A DNA stretch of 64,000 bases from Lepidurus packardi (lineage: Eukaryota > Arthropoda > Branchiopoda > Notostraca > Triopsidae): the NCBI GenBank assembly GCA_023053545.1, contig JAKZAN010000007.1:9176001-9240000 (forward strand), in the 5' to 3' direction. Position 1 is the first letter of the stretch. Each line of letters starts with the position of its first letter. The notes below the pieces were generated by a model that was given only the letters and a program-made list of their open reading frames with translations, ran no database searches and was not told the origin of the DNA. The translations under genes and the position numbers were made by a program. Below, piece by piece: positions 20,421 to 31,651 of the stretch.

Positions 20421-23373
20421 TTACAAAAACGTAGCATTAGTAACCCTCGTAGTCACTCCAATCTTATCTTCGTCTTGCGACTTGGTGCTTTTGGACACTT
20501 CAAGTCGCAACTGTTGTAAAGCCGAGCTCTGGAAACCCCAAGCTTCTTGACAGCGTTGTTCGGCCAATGCCAAGACCGTATTCATAATAAACGAAACGTT
20601 CTTATGAATAAACGGTTTCTAAGCAAACATTCCCCGACTTAAGTAATCCACCTTCTTCGCTACTAGTTTTAGAAATAAAAGTACCTCATTTACGTATTTG
20701 CTGGACGCTAATGCTTGAAGTAAAGCTCGTAGTTGAGCTCGAGTGACGTCAGCTAAAGCTGATTCTAAAAGAAGCTGAGCTTCCGGACCACACAACCTCA
20801 ATCCATCCTCCAGAAACGCCAAAAACGATTTGCTAAACTGAATACTGCTGCTGGTCAAGGAAACAGTGACGTCATCTACATGTAATCAAAGTTACTAACA
20901 TTAGACAGTTGAAATAAAACCAAGATCCTTTTACCATAGACATAAGTATGCAAAGACGCGACGCCCACAGCTTCCAAATCCTCTTGCAAACGTAATACTG
21001 CCTGTCGAGAAGGGAGTGTCAACGGCCGCCACTTCTCCTCTAAAGCCCGCAACTTAATCGCTTCTAGAAGCTTATCCCTGCCCTCCTTTAAGCTTCGTTC
21101 ACACCATTGCCCTAACTCGGTCCATAACGCAAATTCCATGTCTAATCCCAAAGCACTCAGCTGTCAAGAAACCAAAGAATCTTACATTTTGTCCTTTCAC
21201 AGTTTGGCGAGTTATACCTCTTTGCATTGTAAACGAACAAATGCCATACACTCCGCAATAGTCGACAAAGTCGTCTGCGGTGTGAACACGTGCTTACGGA
21301 AGTTGCTACAGAACTTGTGAACTTCCTGACGAGCCCACACAATAAATGCTACGAAAAATGTACGAAAATACAAGAAATTAGCTTTAAATGACAGGTCTTC
21401 ATTAGCAGGAAGTACCTGATATACAAGTACTATTCTCCGGAAAGGCTCTTAGTACTTCCCGACCAGTTTCGGCAATGAATGGAAAGAATAAACTCGCCAT
21501 ACGAGTCACGTAAAGGCCTGTGGCTCCTTCGGTTTTCAATTGTCGAGTTTGGTGCTTTAATACAGCACTGCGTTGACGTAAGAACAGCTCACAAGCCTAA
21601 CAATCCATGGGAATTATTCAAATAAACGCTCAAGAGAACAATTTTTGAGCTACTTTGTGAAGAAACTAAGATTTTACCTCTGTAGATTTACCCAATTTGA
21701 CTAATAGAGCCAAAGCTTTCCTAGCAGCTCGAGGGCCTCCAGGTACACAACGATCTGGACTCACTTTCAACTCGCTTAGCAAAACTTCAGTCAACCCACG
21801 CGCTTTTCCTTCGATTTTCACACTAAATAACAAAATTTATATTATAAAAAGAATATTTAAACGTTTTAATTAACTAAGAAGGGGGTATTAAACGTTAATT
21901 AAGGTTACTTGAGGTCCTTATGGACAGTGCGAACCACCGGAGTGGCAGAATCCCAGAACTGTTTGGATTTTTCCAGCAAAGCCACTGCTTCTTCTACATC
22001 TCGTTGGGCAATACACACATCCAAATCGTCGCTCACTTCTAAAAGCCATTCAGGAAGTTCATCTCCCGCATTCTTGTCCTCTTTGGCTAGAACATAAGGC
22101 GGCAAATCATCATCTTCGCCAAACGCTAGAAAAATACAAAGTCAAGACCCAAAATTTCTGCAATATTCAAGAAATCTTACGATTATTGGATTCCGAATCG
22201 TCTTTGGCACCTTCTTTAGCTGGTTTTATCACGTCAGATGATTTTTCTGCTTGGGCTTTAGCCTTCTTGGCTTTATCAAACATGTCAATCCATTCTTTCT
22301 GGAATAAACAAGGATTATTAAACAGTTTTGATGAAAACTGGCTCGAGTTTTGGGTTGTTTACTTTAGAAACTGCATTCGCGCACTGGAAAACACGAGTAT
22401 CTGGGAACATTAGCAACTTAAAGGCATGCTTAATGGGTCCTAAGTCTCGGATATTGACTACAGCCAAGCCATCGAGCTCATAATGCTCCTGGAACTGAAG
22501 ACGAATCGGTCCTCGCCTGGAAAAAAATAGAAAAAAAATGAATACAAATTACTTTGGAGAAATAAATGAAAAAACCTATTCGGAATCCAAGTTGCGAGCA
22601 TGAAACTGTCGTTTAATAGATAACCTTTGACCCTTTGTATGGCAGTATTCTCGGTAGGGTCCAGCTCGACCATGTCTCCTTCATGGAGCAGAGTTCTGAA
22701 CGGATTCTCAACCACATTCTAGACGAGAATGGGAGGATTATGTGTAAATTTGGGACTTGGGGCGAATTTAAGAGGTTTTACGGCGCAGTTTTCGACTCTT
22801 TCGAGGAGTTCTACTAGCTTTTTACGTCCGACATCTTGGGATGACTTGGCATGAGGTTTTAGATTGACTAAAACGTCTTTGGAAGGAACTTTTTCATCCA
22901 CTACAGAGTTTTCGAGCAGGGAAGTTAATAAGGTGCGTTGTTCAGCTAGCATATGAGAGAGTTGGTACATTTCGCTTTCCAAAACTATAAAAGAGTTTTT
23001 TTTATTTCGTTAAAGTAGTTTAGTTTCAGTAAAGTCTAAAGTATAAGTGAATTTAAATGAATGCGTGAGGTCTTACATGAAATCTCCTTGGCAGTTTCGA
23101 TAAACTGCATGTAGTTTTGGTAAACATTCTTCTTTAATTGTTGGTTGGTTTCGTCAGCTAATGCTTGGATTTTCTGCCTTTGTTGTTTCAATTCATGGCC
23201 TCCCACACATTGTACTGTGAGGTCTTTCACAACTAGAATTTGGAAACACACAAAGACAAAAGGGGTGGATTCTGGATACTATTTGTTTGTAGTAGAAAAT
23301 ATAAAGATTACTACTTACACTTTTCAGGATTGAAATCTGGATGCACTAGAATTCGGTCGTTGATCTCGGTCAT
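20421..23373 (-). CDS. EXOC8: Exocyst complex component 8 (Exo84)
   Basis: Predicted 705 residues (human 725). Thirteen exons: 23319-23373, 23077-23232, 22782-22984, 22576-22718, 22363-22516, 22181-22298, 21909-22125, 21678-21822, 21416-21596, 21218-21348, 20935-21160, 20685-20875 and 20421-20618. Exo84 is a subunit of the octameric exocyst that tethers secretory vesicles to the plasma membrane and is a Ral GTPase effector. Visible landmarks: coiled-coil N terminus RQKIQALADETNQQLKKNVY, QFIETAKEIS, LESEMYQLSHMLAEQ; PH-domain region with GYLLNDSFMLATW, ELDGLAVVNI and HAFKLLMFPDTRVFQ; then ELPEWLLEVSDDLDVCIAQRD and the helical C terminus. The last intron (20619-20684) can be read through in frame to a nearby stop, giving a shorter C terminus, but splicing restores the conserved FIHKNVSF block and is preferred. 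Confidence 0.92.
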
Positions 23374-24992
23374 GATATAATGAGCTCTATAAGAGTTAGC
23401 TACGCAAGCTCTAATGATTAATCAGCAGAGGAGTGTTTGTTTGCTTTTTTTCTTTCTTGTTTTGTGTTGTTAAAGACGACAGGCGAAGGGGCATCGCATC
23501 GTCGTCTGCTGCATTCAAGATAGGTGCCGCTGTCTATTCAACTCCGGTTGACTTTGGTCCGAACACGAATTTACAGTATTATATTGGGATGGGTGTGGTT
23601 AGGAAACTGCTTGTTAAAGAAAGGGGATAGAAATTAGACCTTCACCGAACATTTAAATAATATCGACTAGTTCTGTAACTCTTATGTAATCAACAAAAAA
23701 TGACTGGGCTAAAAATTGCTTGTATTCTGTAAGATTGCCGAAACCCAGTACCTTCTCGAGCTTAAATTCAATTCCCTCTTCTGTCATTTTATTCTTTAGT
23801 ATTTCCCGTTCAAATGAGTGGTACAAGCATTCCAAAATCTTGTGTTCCACCGTATCTTCCCTCTCTCCACACCTATCACACGTGCTATTTCTTTTTAGAT
23901 TAAATCTGTACATCCATGATCCTGTTTTTCAGTATGAGTTGTACGAAAGCTTTCTTGATCATCTGTACAATCTTACAAAGAAGAAAAAATAAATAATGTT
24001 AGCAATCCGAGATACAATAAAAGTGGAAGCGGGCTGTATTCAAATTAGAGTACTCGTGTGAGAAGTCCATTTTTAATTAACGACGAAAGAAAACATTCAG
24101 CTGCAAGCCACCTTTATTGTCAGTACTTCAGCCTTCAAAGTTAATTGTAATGAGGCAATTCAATTTCTACTGACAATGAGAATATGTATAACGCATAAAT
24201 ATAAATCTCACAAAATTTATTCTGACTCCAATATCGGATTAGGTAACTAGGCTATTTGTCATTAATACTGCAGAAAGTTGTGGTTTCTCACAAATTCGTA
24301 GGAAAATTCAGAAACTTAGCATGTAGATCATGTTTTTACTTATGGTGTAGAAAGGCAATATAAGTGTAGGTAATATTGCTAGGGCACGCGACACCTATCA
24401 AATGTGTCCTTCATTTATCCATAATTGAATAAAACAATTTACGTTCACGCAGAGTTCCACAGGACGTCACTGTGAATGCTAACGAAAAAGTTTTACTACT
24501 CTACGACAGCAATTCAGAGAATGTATCACTGGAGATCCACCAGACTTTCCTGTCTTCACTTTCTCACGAAACTTCCGAAGCCACCTTTATATTTTATTAA
24601 GTGATGAACGAAAGTAATTATTGTAGCCCTTCTATATCCCATCACTTGTATATAGGTCTGCAACGGAAGCTTCATGTTGTTGTCAACTGTAGGAAAATTG
24701 CTCAATTATTGATAAGATGTACATTACGCTAAAGACAGTAAGGAAGCAGATGTTTTCCAAACATCCGGATATTTTTTATAACATAGAAATTAACGACAGG
24801 AACATACTGTAGTATGATGTTATATAAGGAAAATTTATTGATTGCAGCTGTAATAGCTTCTCGAAGGTGTGAACTGGAACGATTTAAACCAGCGGTTCCG
24901 AGAGAAGTCGTACAAGAACTTGTCCTAATAAAAGCCCAGGGTTGTCTGTTAATCAAGGTATTCCGATAACGGTGCATCAAATTGCAGCAACA
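23374..24992. other. Spacer upstream of EXOC8 and the first SPH gene
   Basis: Holds the presumed EXOC8 promoter (the ATG is at 23373), the LINE remnant at 23650-23920, and from about 24150 the 5' flank of the first serine-protease-homologue gene, which is duplicated 2.66 kb downstream. No other gene is seen. Confidence 0.5.
23650..23920 (-). mobile_element. 5'-truncated non-LTR retrotransposon tail (reverse-transcriptase C terminus)
   Basis: An open frame at 23653-23913 contains CDRCGEREDTVEHKILEC, a Cys-x2-Cys-x8-His-x4-Cys arrangement as found in the zinc-knuckle-like tail after the reverse-transcriptase domain of many LINEs, followed by a helical tail of about 55 residues and a stop. Upstream sequence to about 23990 is broken by stops, and no polymerase core is present, as expected for a dead-on-arrival copy. 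A separate single-exon host gene is unlikely given the lack of a start in context. Confidence 0.6.
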
Positions 24993-26748
24993 ATGTTGGA
25001 GAATAAAGCTTGTCTAGTATTTGTGTTATCGTTGTTTGCAGTAGGACTGGCGACGACCACTCCTAATTCCTACTCTATCCAGGTAAGCAAATTATTCTTT
25101 TAATGTTAACGAAAAATGGCAGTAAAAGAAATTGAACATTGAACATTGCTAATTGAACATATGTTTCGATGCAGGACTACCATGATACCCAGTTGAAAAC
25201 AAACGACCCAAAAGGCGGAATCTTTGGCTGTAAGTCATATATATATTCCCAAAAGAAACGTAACTTATTTTTTGCAATCGTTTATGTTACAGCCATCCGA
25301 TCCTACGGATATAATTTGTGGGAAAGATATTTTGCATGCGGCAACTCTCCAGCACCGTCCACAACACAATATCCAACAACAACTCCTACTACCACACCGA
25401 CGACCACTCCGACAACTACTCCGACTACCACTCCGACTACCACTCCAACGACTACTCCAACTACCACCACGACGACCACTCCCACGACCACGCCCACGAC
25501 CACTCCGACAACTACTCCGACTACCACTCCGACTACCACTCCGACGACCACTCCGACTACCACTCCGACGACTACCCCAACGACTACTCCAACTACCACC
25601 CCGACGACCACTCCCACGACCACGCCCACGACCACGCCGACGACCACTCCGACGACCACCCCAACTACAACGCCGACAACGACAGCTAAACCTACGTGTA
25701 ATTGCGGATACACCTCACGTAGAACGGTAATGTAATCTTGTCACATTATTATTATTACATTTTAATTACATTTCCGAATTTAGCTCCGTGTAATTGGTGG
25801 AACGGCAGTCACTTCTCCTTACGAGTTTCCTTGGCAAGTACTAGTAATCCCATTATCTACCCCAGGTATCCTATGCACCGGGGCTTTGATTCATCCTTCA
25901 TGGGTACTGACTGCAGCAAGCTGTATGGATAGTTCCACGTCAGCTTTCGTTGTAGCCGGTATGAACGACATTGCTGATGTTTCCGCAGCAACAAAACAAG
26001 TAAGAGTCTAATTATCGCATGTATAGCAAATATCCTTTTGTATGTAAACGGAAAACAATTCCTGACAGGTTGGAACTGCAACCGTCACAATTCACCCGAA
26101 TTTCACAGACAGCACCTTTCTGTACAATAATAATGACCTGGCTTTACTAAAGCTAAGTGTGCCTTTCTTAATCAACACTGCTGTGCAAGAAATTTGCATG
26201 CCGTTTGACAGCAATCCCGGCACATATTTTGTTGGTAAAAATCTTGCAATGACAGGTGATAAATAACAAAAAATATCGGACGAATAGTTCACAAGCAACA
26301 TATTGTTTCAGGCTGGGGTGGTAAGTACGACGGTTTATTGGGCTACATAAGCGTGAGTGTGTTGCCCGAAACTACAACTGACTGTCCATCTGTAACGTTT
26401 GCCAGCAAAACCATGTGCCTCAATACAACATTAACCGAAGGCCCTTGCGTAAGTCACGACAACTGTAGTAATTAAAAGGAAACATTACATTGTGATTCAT
26501 AAAGGGTACTAACGAAGACGGTGGTGCTCCACTTGCCTGGTTAGACCCAACGCCTAACCGGGTAAAACTCATAGGGATCCTTCCTAACCGTGTGAAATCA
26601 TGCACTAATGGCGCAGAACCCAAAGTCCGAGCCACAATGGTTGCCTATTACTTGTCTTGGATTTATAGCGTAACGGGTAGGCTTTCTATATCAACACACT
26701 AGCCTAGATTAATTGTTGGTCTTAGGTGAAATCTACTGCAACCCATAG
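24993..26748 (+). CDS. Secreted serine-protease homologue with Thr/Pro linker, copy A
   Basis: Predicted 437 residues from eight exons: 24993-25082, 25175-25229, 25293-25726, 25784-25999, 26069-26255, 26312-26448, 26505-26676 and 26726-26748. Order: signal peptide (about 1-21), short module, mucin-like TTTP repeat of about 105 residues, a CNCGY linker, then an S1 chymotrypsin-like domain beginning RVIGGTAV. The domain keeps NNDLALLKL (catalytic Asp), WQV, GWGG and paired Cys. But the His motif reads WVLTAASC instead of TAAHC, and the Ser motif GDSGGPL is replaced by NEDGGAPL. It therefore cannot be a normal protease and is best called a non-catalytic homologue. Arthropod homologues of this kind act as cofactors in immunity or coagulation cascades; its own role is unknown. 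A tail of YCNP closes the fold. Confidence 0.88.
25366..25687 (+). repeat. 12-bp coding repeat (TTTP) in protease homologue A
   Basis: About 27 tandem units of ACTACCACTCCG type encode Thr-Thr-Thr-Pro, with synonymous variation among ACN and CCN codons. The reading frame is preserved while wobble positions differ, indicating selection on the peptide. The repeat would be densely O-glycosylated. Confidence 0.95.
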
Positions 26749-27657
26749 TATAGCCTTGCAAATACCCAAAGCTCATCTTCAAACTTTGTATAGTTGTGCA
26801 GTATAATTGTAATGCTGCAATGCAATTTCTAATGACGATGAGAATATGTATAACGCATCAATATAAATCTCGCAAAATTTACTCTGACTCGAACATCGGT
26901 TTAGTTAACTGGGCTATTTATCATTAATACTGCAGAAAGTTGTGGTTTCTCAAAAATTCATAGGAAAATTCAGAAACTTAGCATGTAGATCATGTTTTTA
27001 CTTATGGTGTAGAAAGGCAATATAAGTGTAGGTAATATTGCTAGGGCACGCGACACCTATCAAATGTGTCCTTCATTGATCCATAAATGAATAAAACAAT
27101 TTACGTTGACGCAGAGTTCCACAGGACGTCACTGTGAATGCTTTACGAAATAGTTTGACTGCTCTACGACAGCAATTCAGAGAATTTATCATTAGAGATC
27201 CACCAGACTTTCCTGTCTTCACTTTCTCCCGAAACTTGCGAAGCCACCTTTATGTTAAATTTAGCGATGAACGAAAGTAATTATTGTAGCGCTACAATAT
27301 CGCATCACTATTTTATGGGTCTGCCAACGGAAGCTTCCTGTTGTTGTCAACTGTAGGAAAATTGCTCAATTATTGAAAAGATTTACATTACGGTAAAGAC
27401 AATAAGGATGCAGATGTTTTCCAAACGTCCGGATATTTCTTAGAAACATAGACATTAACGCCAGGAACACACTGTAGTGTAATGTTATATACGGATAATA
27501 TATTGATTGCAGCTGTAATAGCTTCTTGAAGATGCGAACTGGAACGATTTAACGCAGCGGTTCCGAGAGAAGTCGTACAAGAACTTGTCCTTATAAAAGC
27601 CCAGGGTTGTCTGTTAATCAAGGTATTCCGACAACGGTGCATTAAATTGCAGCAACA
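26749..27657. other. Spacer between the two protease homologues
   Basis: Short 3' flank of copy A, then from about 26810 the duplicated 5' flank of copy B, aligning with 24150-24992. A TATATAAGGA (copy A, 24821) or TATATACGGA (copy B, 27485) block lies about 170 bp before each start. A TTATAAAAGCCCAGGG-like block (CCTAATAAAAGCCCAGGG in copy A, CCTTATAAAAGCCCAGGG in copy B) lies about 60-70 bp before each ATG and is the better TATA-box candidate. Confidence 0.5.
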
Positions 27658-29419
27658 ATGTTGGGGAATAAAGCTTGCCTAGTATTTGTGTTATCGTTGT
27701 TGGCAGTAGGACTGGCTGTTCCCAATTCCTACTCTATCCAGGTAAGCAAATTATTCTTTTAATATTAACAAAAATGGCAGTAAAAGAAATTGACGTTGCT
27801 CATGGAACATATGCTTCGATGCAGGAATACCATGATACCCAGTTGAAAAGTAACGACTCAGAAGGCGGAATCTTTGGCTGTAAGTCATATATATTCCCAA
27901 AAGAAACGTAACTTATTTTTTGCAATCGTTTGTTACAGCCATCCGATCCTACGGATATTACTTGTGGGAAAGATATTTAGCATGCGACAACTTTCCAGCA
28001 CCGTCCCCAACACAATATCCTACAACAACTCCTACTACCACTCCGACTACCACTCCGACGACCACTCCGACGACCACGCCGACGACCACGCCGACTACAA
28101 CTCCGACTACCACTCCGACTACCACTCCGACTACCACTCCGACTACCACTCCAACTACCTCTCCGACTACCACTCCAACTACCACTCCGACGACCACTCC
28201 GACTACCACTCCGACTACCACTCCAACAACTACTCCAACTACCACTCCAACTACCACTCCAACGACTACTCCGACTACCACTCCAACGACTACTCCAACG
28301 ACTACGCCGACGACCACGCCGACGACCACTCCGACTACCACTCCGACGACGACAGCTAAACCTACGTGTAATTGCGGATACACCTCACGTAGAACGGTAA
28401 TGTAATCTTGTCACATTATTATAATTACATTTTAATTAGATTTCCGAATTTAGCTCCGAGTAATTGGTGGAACGACAGTCCGTTCTCCTTACGAGTTTCC
28501 TTGGCAAGTAGTAGTAAAGCCATCATCTAACTCACTTATCAAATGCACCGGGGCTTTGATTCATCCTTCATGGGTACTGACTGCAGCAAGCTGTATGGGT
28601 AGTTCCACGTCAGCTACCGTTGAAGCCGGTATTAACGACATTACTGCTACTTCCGCAGCAACATATCAAGTAAGAGTCTAATTATCGCATGTATAGCAAA
28701 TATCATTTTGCATCTAAACGGAAAAAAATTCCTGACAGTTTCGAACTGCAACCGTCACAATTCACCCGAGTTTCATAGATAACTCCACTCCGTACAATAA
28801 TAATGACCTGGCTTTATTAAAACTAAGTGCGCCTTTCTTAAACAACACTGCTGTGCGAGAAATTTGCATGCCGTTTAACAGCAATCCCGGTACATATTTT
28901 GTTGGTAAAAATCTTGCAATGACAGGTGATAAATAACAAAAAATATCGGACGAATAGTTCACAAGCAACATATTGTTTCAGGCTGGGGTGGTAAGAACGA
29001 CGATTTATTGGGCTACATAAGCGTGAGTGTGTTGCCCGAAACTACAACTGGCTGTCCATCTGTAACGTTTGCCAGCAAAACCATGTGCCTCAATACAACA
29101 TTAACCCAAGGCCCTTGCGTAAGTCACGACAACTGTAGTAATTGAAAGTAAACATTACATTGTGATTCATAAAGGGTGCTAGCGAAGACGGTGGTGCTCC
29201 ACTTGCCTGGTTAGACCCAACGCCTAACCGGGTAAAACTCATAGGGATCCTTCCTAACCGTGTGAATTCATGCACTAATGGCGCAGAACCCAAAGTCCGA
29301 GCCACAATGGTTGCCTATTACTTGTCTTGGATTTATAGCGTAACGGGTAGGCTTTCTATAACCAACACACTAGCCTAGATTAATTGTGTGTCTTAGGTCA
29401 AATCTACTGCAACCCATAG
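27658..29419 (+). CDS. Secreted serine-protease homologue with Thr/Pro linker, copy B
   Basis: Predicted 443 residues. Exons: 27658-27741, 27825-27879, 27939-28396, 28454-28669, 28739-28925, 28982-29118, 29175-29346 and 29397-29419, the same structure as copy A. Signal peptide, short module, a TTTP repeat of about 112 residues with one TTSP variant, CNCGY linker, RVIGGTTV activation-like site, then the S1-like domain. It shares the same inactivating changes as copy A: WVLTAASC for the His motif and SEDGGAPL for the Ser motif, with NNDLALLKL intact. Differences cluster in exon 4 (for example VVVKPSSNSLIK against LVIPLSTPGIL), which may indicate surface divergence. A poly(A) signal AATAAA lies at 29527-29532. 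Confidence 0.88.
28019..28354 (+). repeat. 12-bp coding repeat (TTTP) in protease homologue B
   Basis: About 28 units encoding Thr-Thr-Thr-Pro, with a slightly different unit order and count from copy A. This shows the array changes length independently within an otherwise near-identical duplication. Confidence 0.95.
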
Positions 29420-30467
29420 TATAGCCTTGCAAATACCCAAAGCTCATTTTCAAACTTTCTTGGTAATGACTGAACTTTCTTGTAATGAAGAACACTGTAA
29501 TTCCAGTATGTGTATGTATAGATAATAATAAATTTGTGCAAAGTATATTTGTGCAGGATGATAATAATAAATTTGTGTATAAAGGAAATGTAATTATGGT
29601 TTTGTTAATTAACTGACTGGCAACAAAATTCTAAGCTTTCTGTACATACAAATTCTAAATACACACAAGGGTGTCCATTATCATTATCCTTACCATTATC
29701 CGTCTACTAGTAGCCTTTCGGCTACCACTATAGAATACTGGCAATAGATGGCGCAGTGAGCAAACAAAACAGACCTTGTGCAACAGCCCCGCCATTTACT
29801 GGACCACCTCGATCCACAGCTCAGGGTGCACCGTAGCCAGAAAGTTACTTGTTGCAAACCCATTGGAGTATGGATCAAAATATAGTGGTATTAAAATGCA
29901 GAACATACATTGAACCAGCTTCAACCGATCTACTTTTAATCGAACAATATTGATCTCTTTTTCTGTAGTTTTAAATTAATTGCTGAGGTTTACGCTAAAC
30001 ATGTTGACCTAGTTCGCCTCTGACCTCAACCAAGTGATGGTCACAGCACTGCCTGAATAGCTCTTAAATTATATTCTATCCATTGTTGCGCTGGGACAGT
30101 CCGGTCCTTTTGTATAGAATCTGCTGATGTCGGAAAACGTTCAATAGAGTTTTGGTTTTACGGCAAAACGTGTTTATGCTCGTTTGTTTTTTATTTTCCA
30201 AAGGACCTATCGTACGCTCTTTCCAAAAGATTTTCTAAGCAAAACCTTGAACTATTTTGCCAGCCAATTAGTTGTGTATTTTCCAGTATGTTCGAGTGTT
30301 TTATAGGCTATACCATTCTACTAGGTCCACTTCATTAATAACTTGCAAACCCCATTGTGGTGCAGCACATGAAAACGAGGGTGGCTTGCTAAGTTTAGTT
30401 TAGATACATTAACAATGTCTTAAAACCGTTGAAGAAATATTTTTAGCCAATTTTCGACTTGTCTTTT
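29420..30467. other. Spacer, no gene seen
   Basis: 3' flank of copy B, then unique A/T-rich sequence. A small perfect hairpin GTAGCCTTTCGGCTAC lies near 29710, followed by AGATGGCGCAGTGA, related to a motif seen at rearrangement edges elsewhere in the window. No coding frame is supported. Confidence 0.4.
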
Positions 30468-31651
30468 CTAAAGTGCCAACTTGACATCTACAAATTGAAT
30501 TACTTCTGCAGAATCAGGTGGCCAGCGAATGTCTGTCGACAGGAGCTGTCCCGTTCCATTGAACTTGGGTGTGCCGAACACGCTAACTCGTCCTCCAGGA
30601 CAGAAGGTGGCGTTGTTAGCGTCAAGAAGCCAGAACGACCCGCAATGGTATATGTCAGACGAAACTTCCACATAGTCAAGAGAAGCCGTTGTTCCATTCA
30701 AACCTAGTCCATCATTGCCATTTTTAAAATAAACATTGTTCAGTTTCCCAGTGGTTTCAATGCCAGAAGTCCCGTAAGAGTTAATGTAACCTTGTCCATC
30801 AACGTATTGAAACCAAAACTCTATAGTGCGGTAAACGTTCAAATTGCTCAGCCGATTCATGTCAGAAAAAGACATCATATAGAATTCTTCTAAATTGCCC
30901 GTCATAGCGTTGACCTTTCGTCTTATTATATACGTTCCTGTGTTAAAGCACTTGCCGAAGATTGGTACCCCAGAACGTCCTTGTGGCCATAATGTACAAT
31001 CGTAAAGACCTAAATAGGGATCAGATAAGAAACTCAGATATCATATTTAAATCCGAAAGCTTAGAAGAAATTTCACCATCGTTTGAGTATGAACGGTTCT
31101 TGCGGCAGTCGTTGCAAGATTGCACGCAGTCAATACAATCTGGCCAAGTACCTCTACATCCTGGTGATACTGTTTCGCAATATTTAGCTGTATTGATTCC
31201 TTGAAAACGCTGTTCAAGGCAAGATTTGCTCATGTCAGGACTCAGTTTGTCCCAAACTAATCCTCCTGGCCATGTTTGTAATGCTAATCGCTTTTTCCGA
31301 CTGCACAAATTATCAGCCAGTAATTCGCAAACATAATATTGATTGTCATCGTAGAAATTGAAAGCGCGGCATTCAAGTTGAAATGAACACATTCTCGCAC
31401 ATTCCATTCTGGCCAGTAGCAAAGATTTTTCTAGACAAATAATTGGAAGTGAAGAAATAAAATCTTCCAAATCTCCACTTATTACCTTTAGTTATGTATT
31501 GCCGTTGGAAGGGATTGTTCCATTCTAGGACTAGTTTAGTATTTTCGTAAAGGTTACTAGTTGCAAAACGATCCAGTACTAAACTACTGGCAGAAGAATG
31601 AAACAAAATTAAACTCCAGGTGATATAATTAACCAGCTTCACAGACACCAT
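30468..31651 (-). CDS. Secreted PAN/apple-like cysteine-rich protein, gene 1
   Basis: Predicted 353 residues from three exons: 31486-31651, 31077-31430 and 30468-31009. Signal peptide at about 1-21, then a family block RFATSNLYENTKLV. Exon 2 encodes an apple-like cysteine domain (LARMECARMCSFQLECRAFN, then a Cys in YYVCELLADNLC) followed by a Cys-rich stretch (GCRGTWPDCIDCVQSCNDC). Exon 3 encodes a novel-looking domain that opens CTLWPQG and contains a conserved MSFSDMNRLSNLNVY block and a terminal CGSFWLLDANNATFCPGG signature. PAN/apple folds usually bind proteins or sugars outside the cell. The C-terminal domain was not recognised. Paralogues follow at 33.4, 35.7 and 39.3 kb. Confidence 0.8.

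Larger units (their letters stand above)
24150..29455. repeat. 2.66-kb tandem duplication carrying two protease-homologue genes
   Basis: Unit 1 is about 24150-26790 and unit 2 about 26810-29455, offset near 2,661 bp. Homology covers promoter, all exons, introns and 3' flank; for example GTGATAAATAACAAAAAATA in intron 5 is identical in both. The intergenic parts are as alike as the exons, so the duplication is young or is being homogenised. Confidence 0.9.

Noticed and set aside
20619..20700. EXOC8 ending at the in-frame stop before 20619
   Set aside because: Splicing the 66-nt intron restores a conserved C-terminal block, so the shorter form is treated only as a possible isoform.
25303..25713. 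Minus-strand Gly/Val repeat frame (GVVV repeats), with a twin at 27958-28383
   Set aside because: It is the antisense of the TTTP coding array. The plus strand has a signal peptide, splice sites and a protease domain, so the minus frame is a shadow.
24993..29419. Active trypsin-like proteases
   Set aside because: The His and Ser catalytic motifs are replaced in both genes; only the Asp motif remains.
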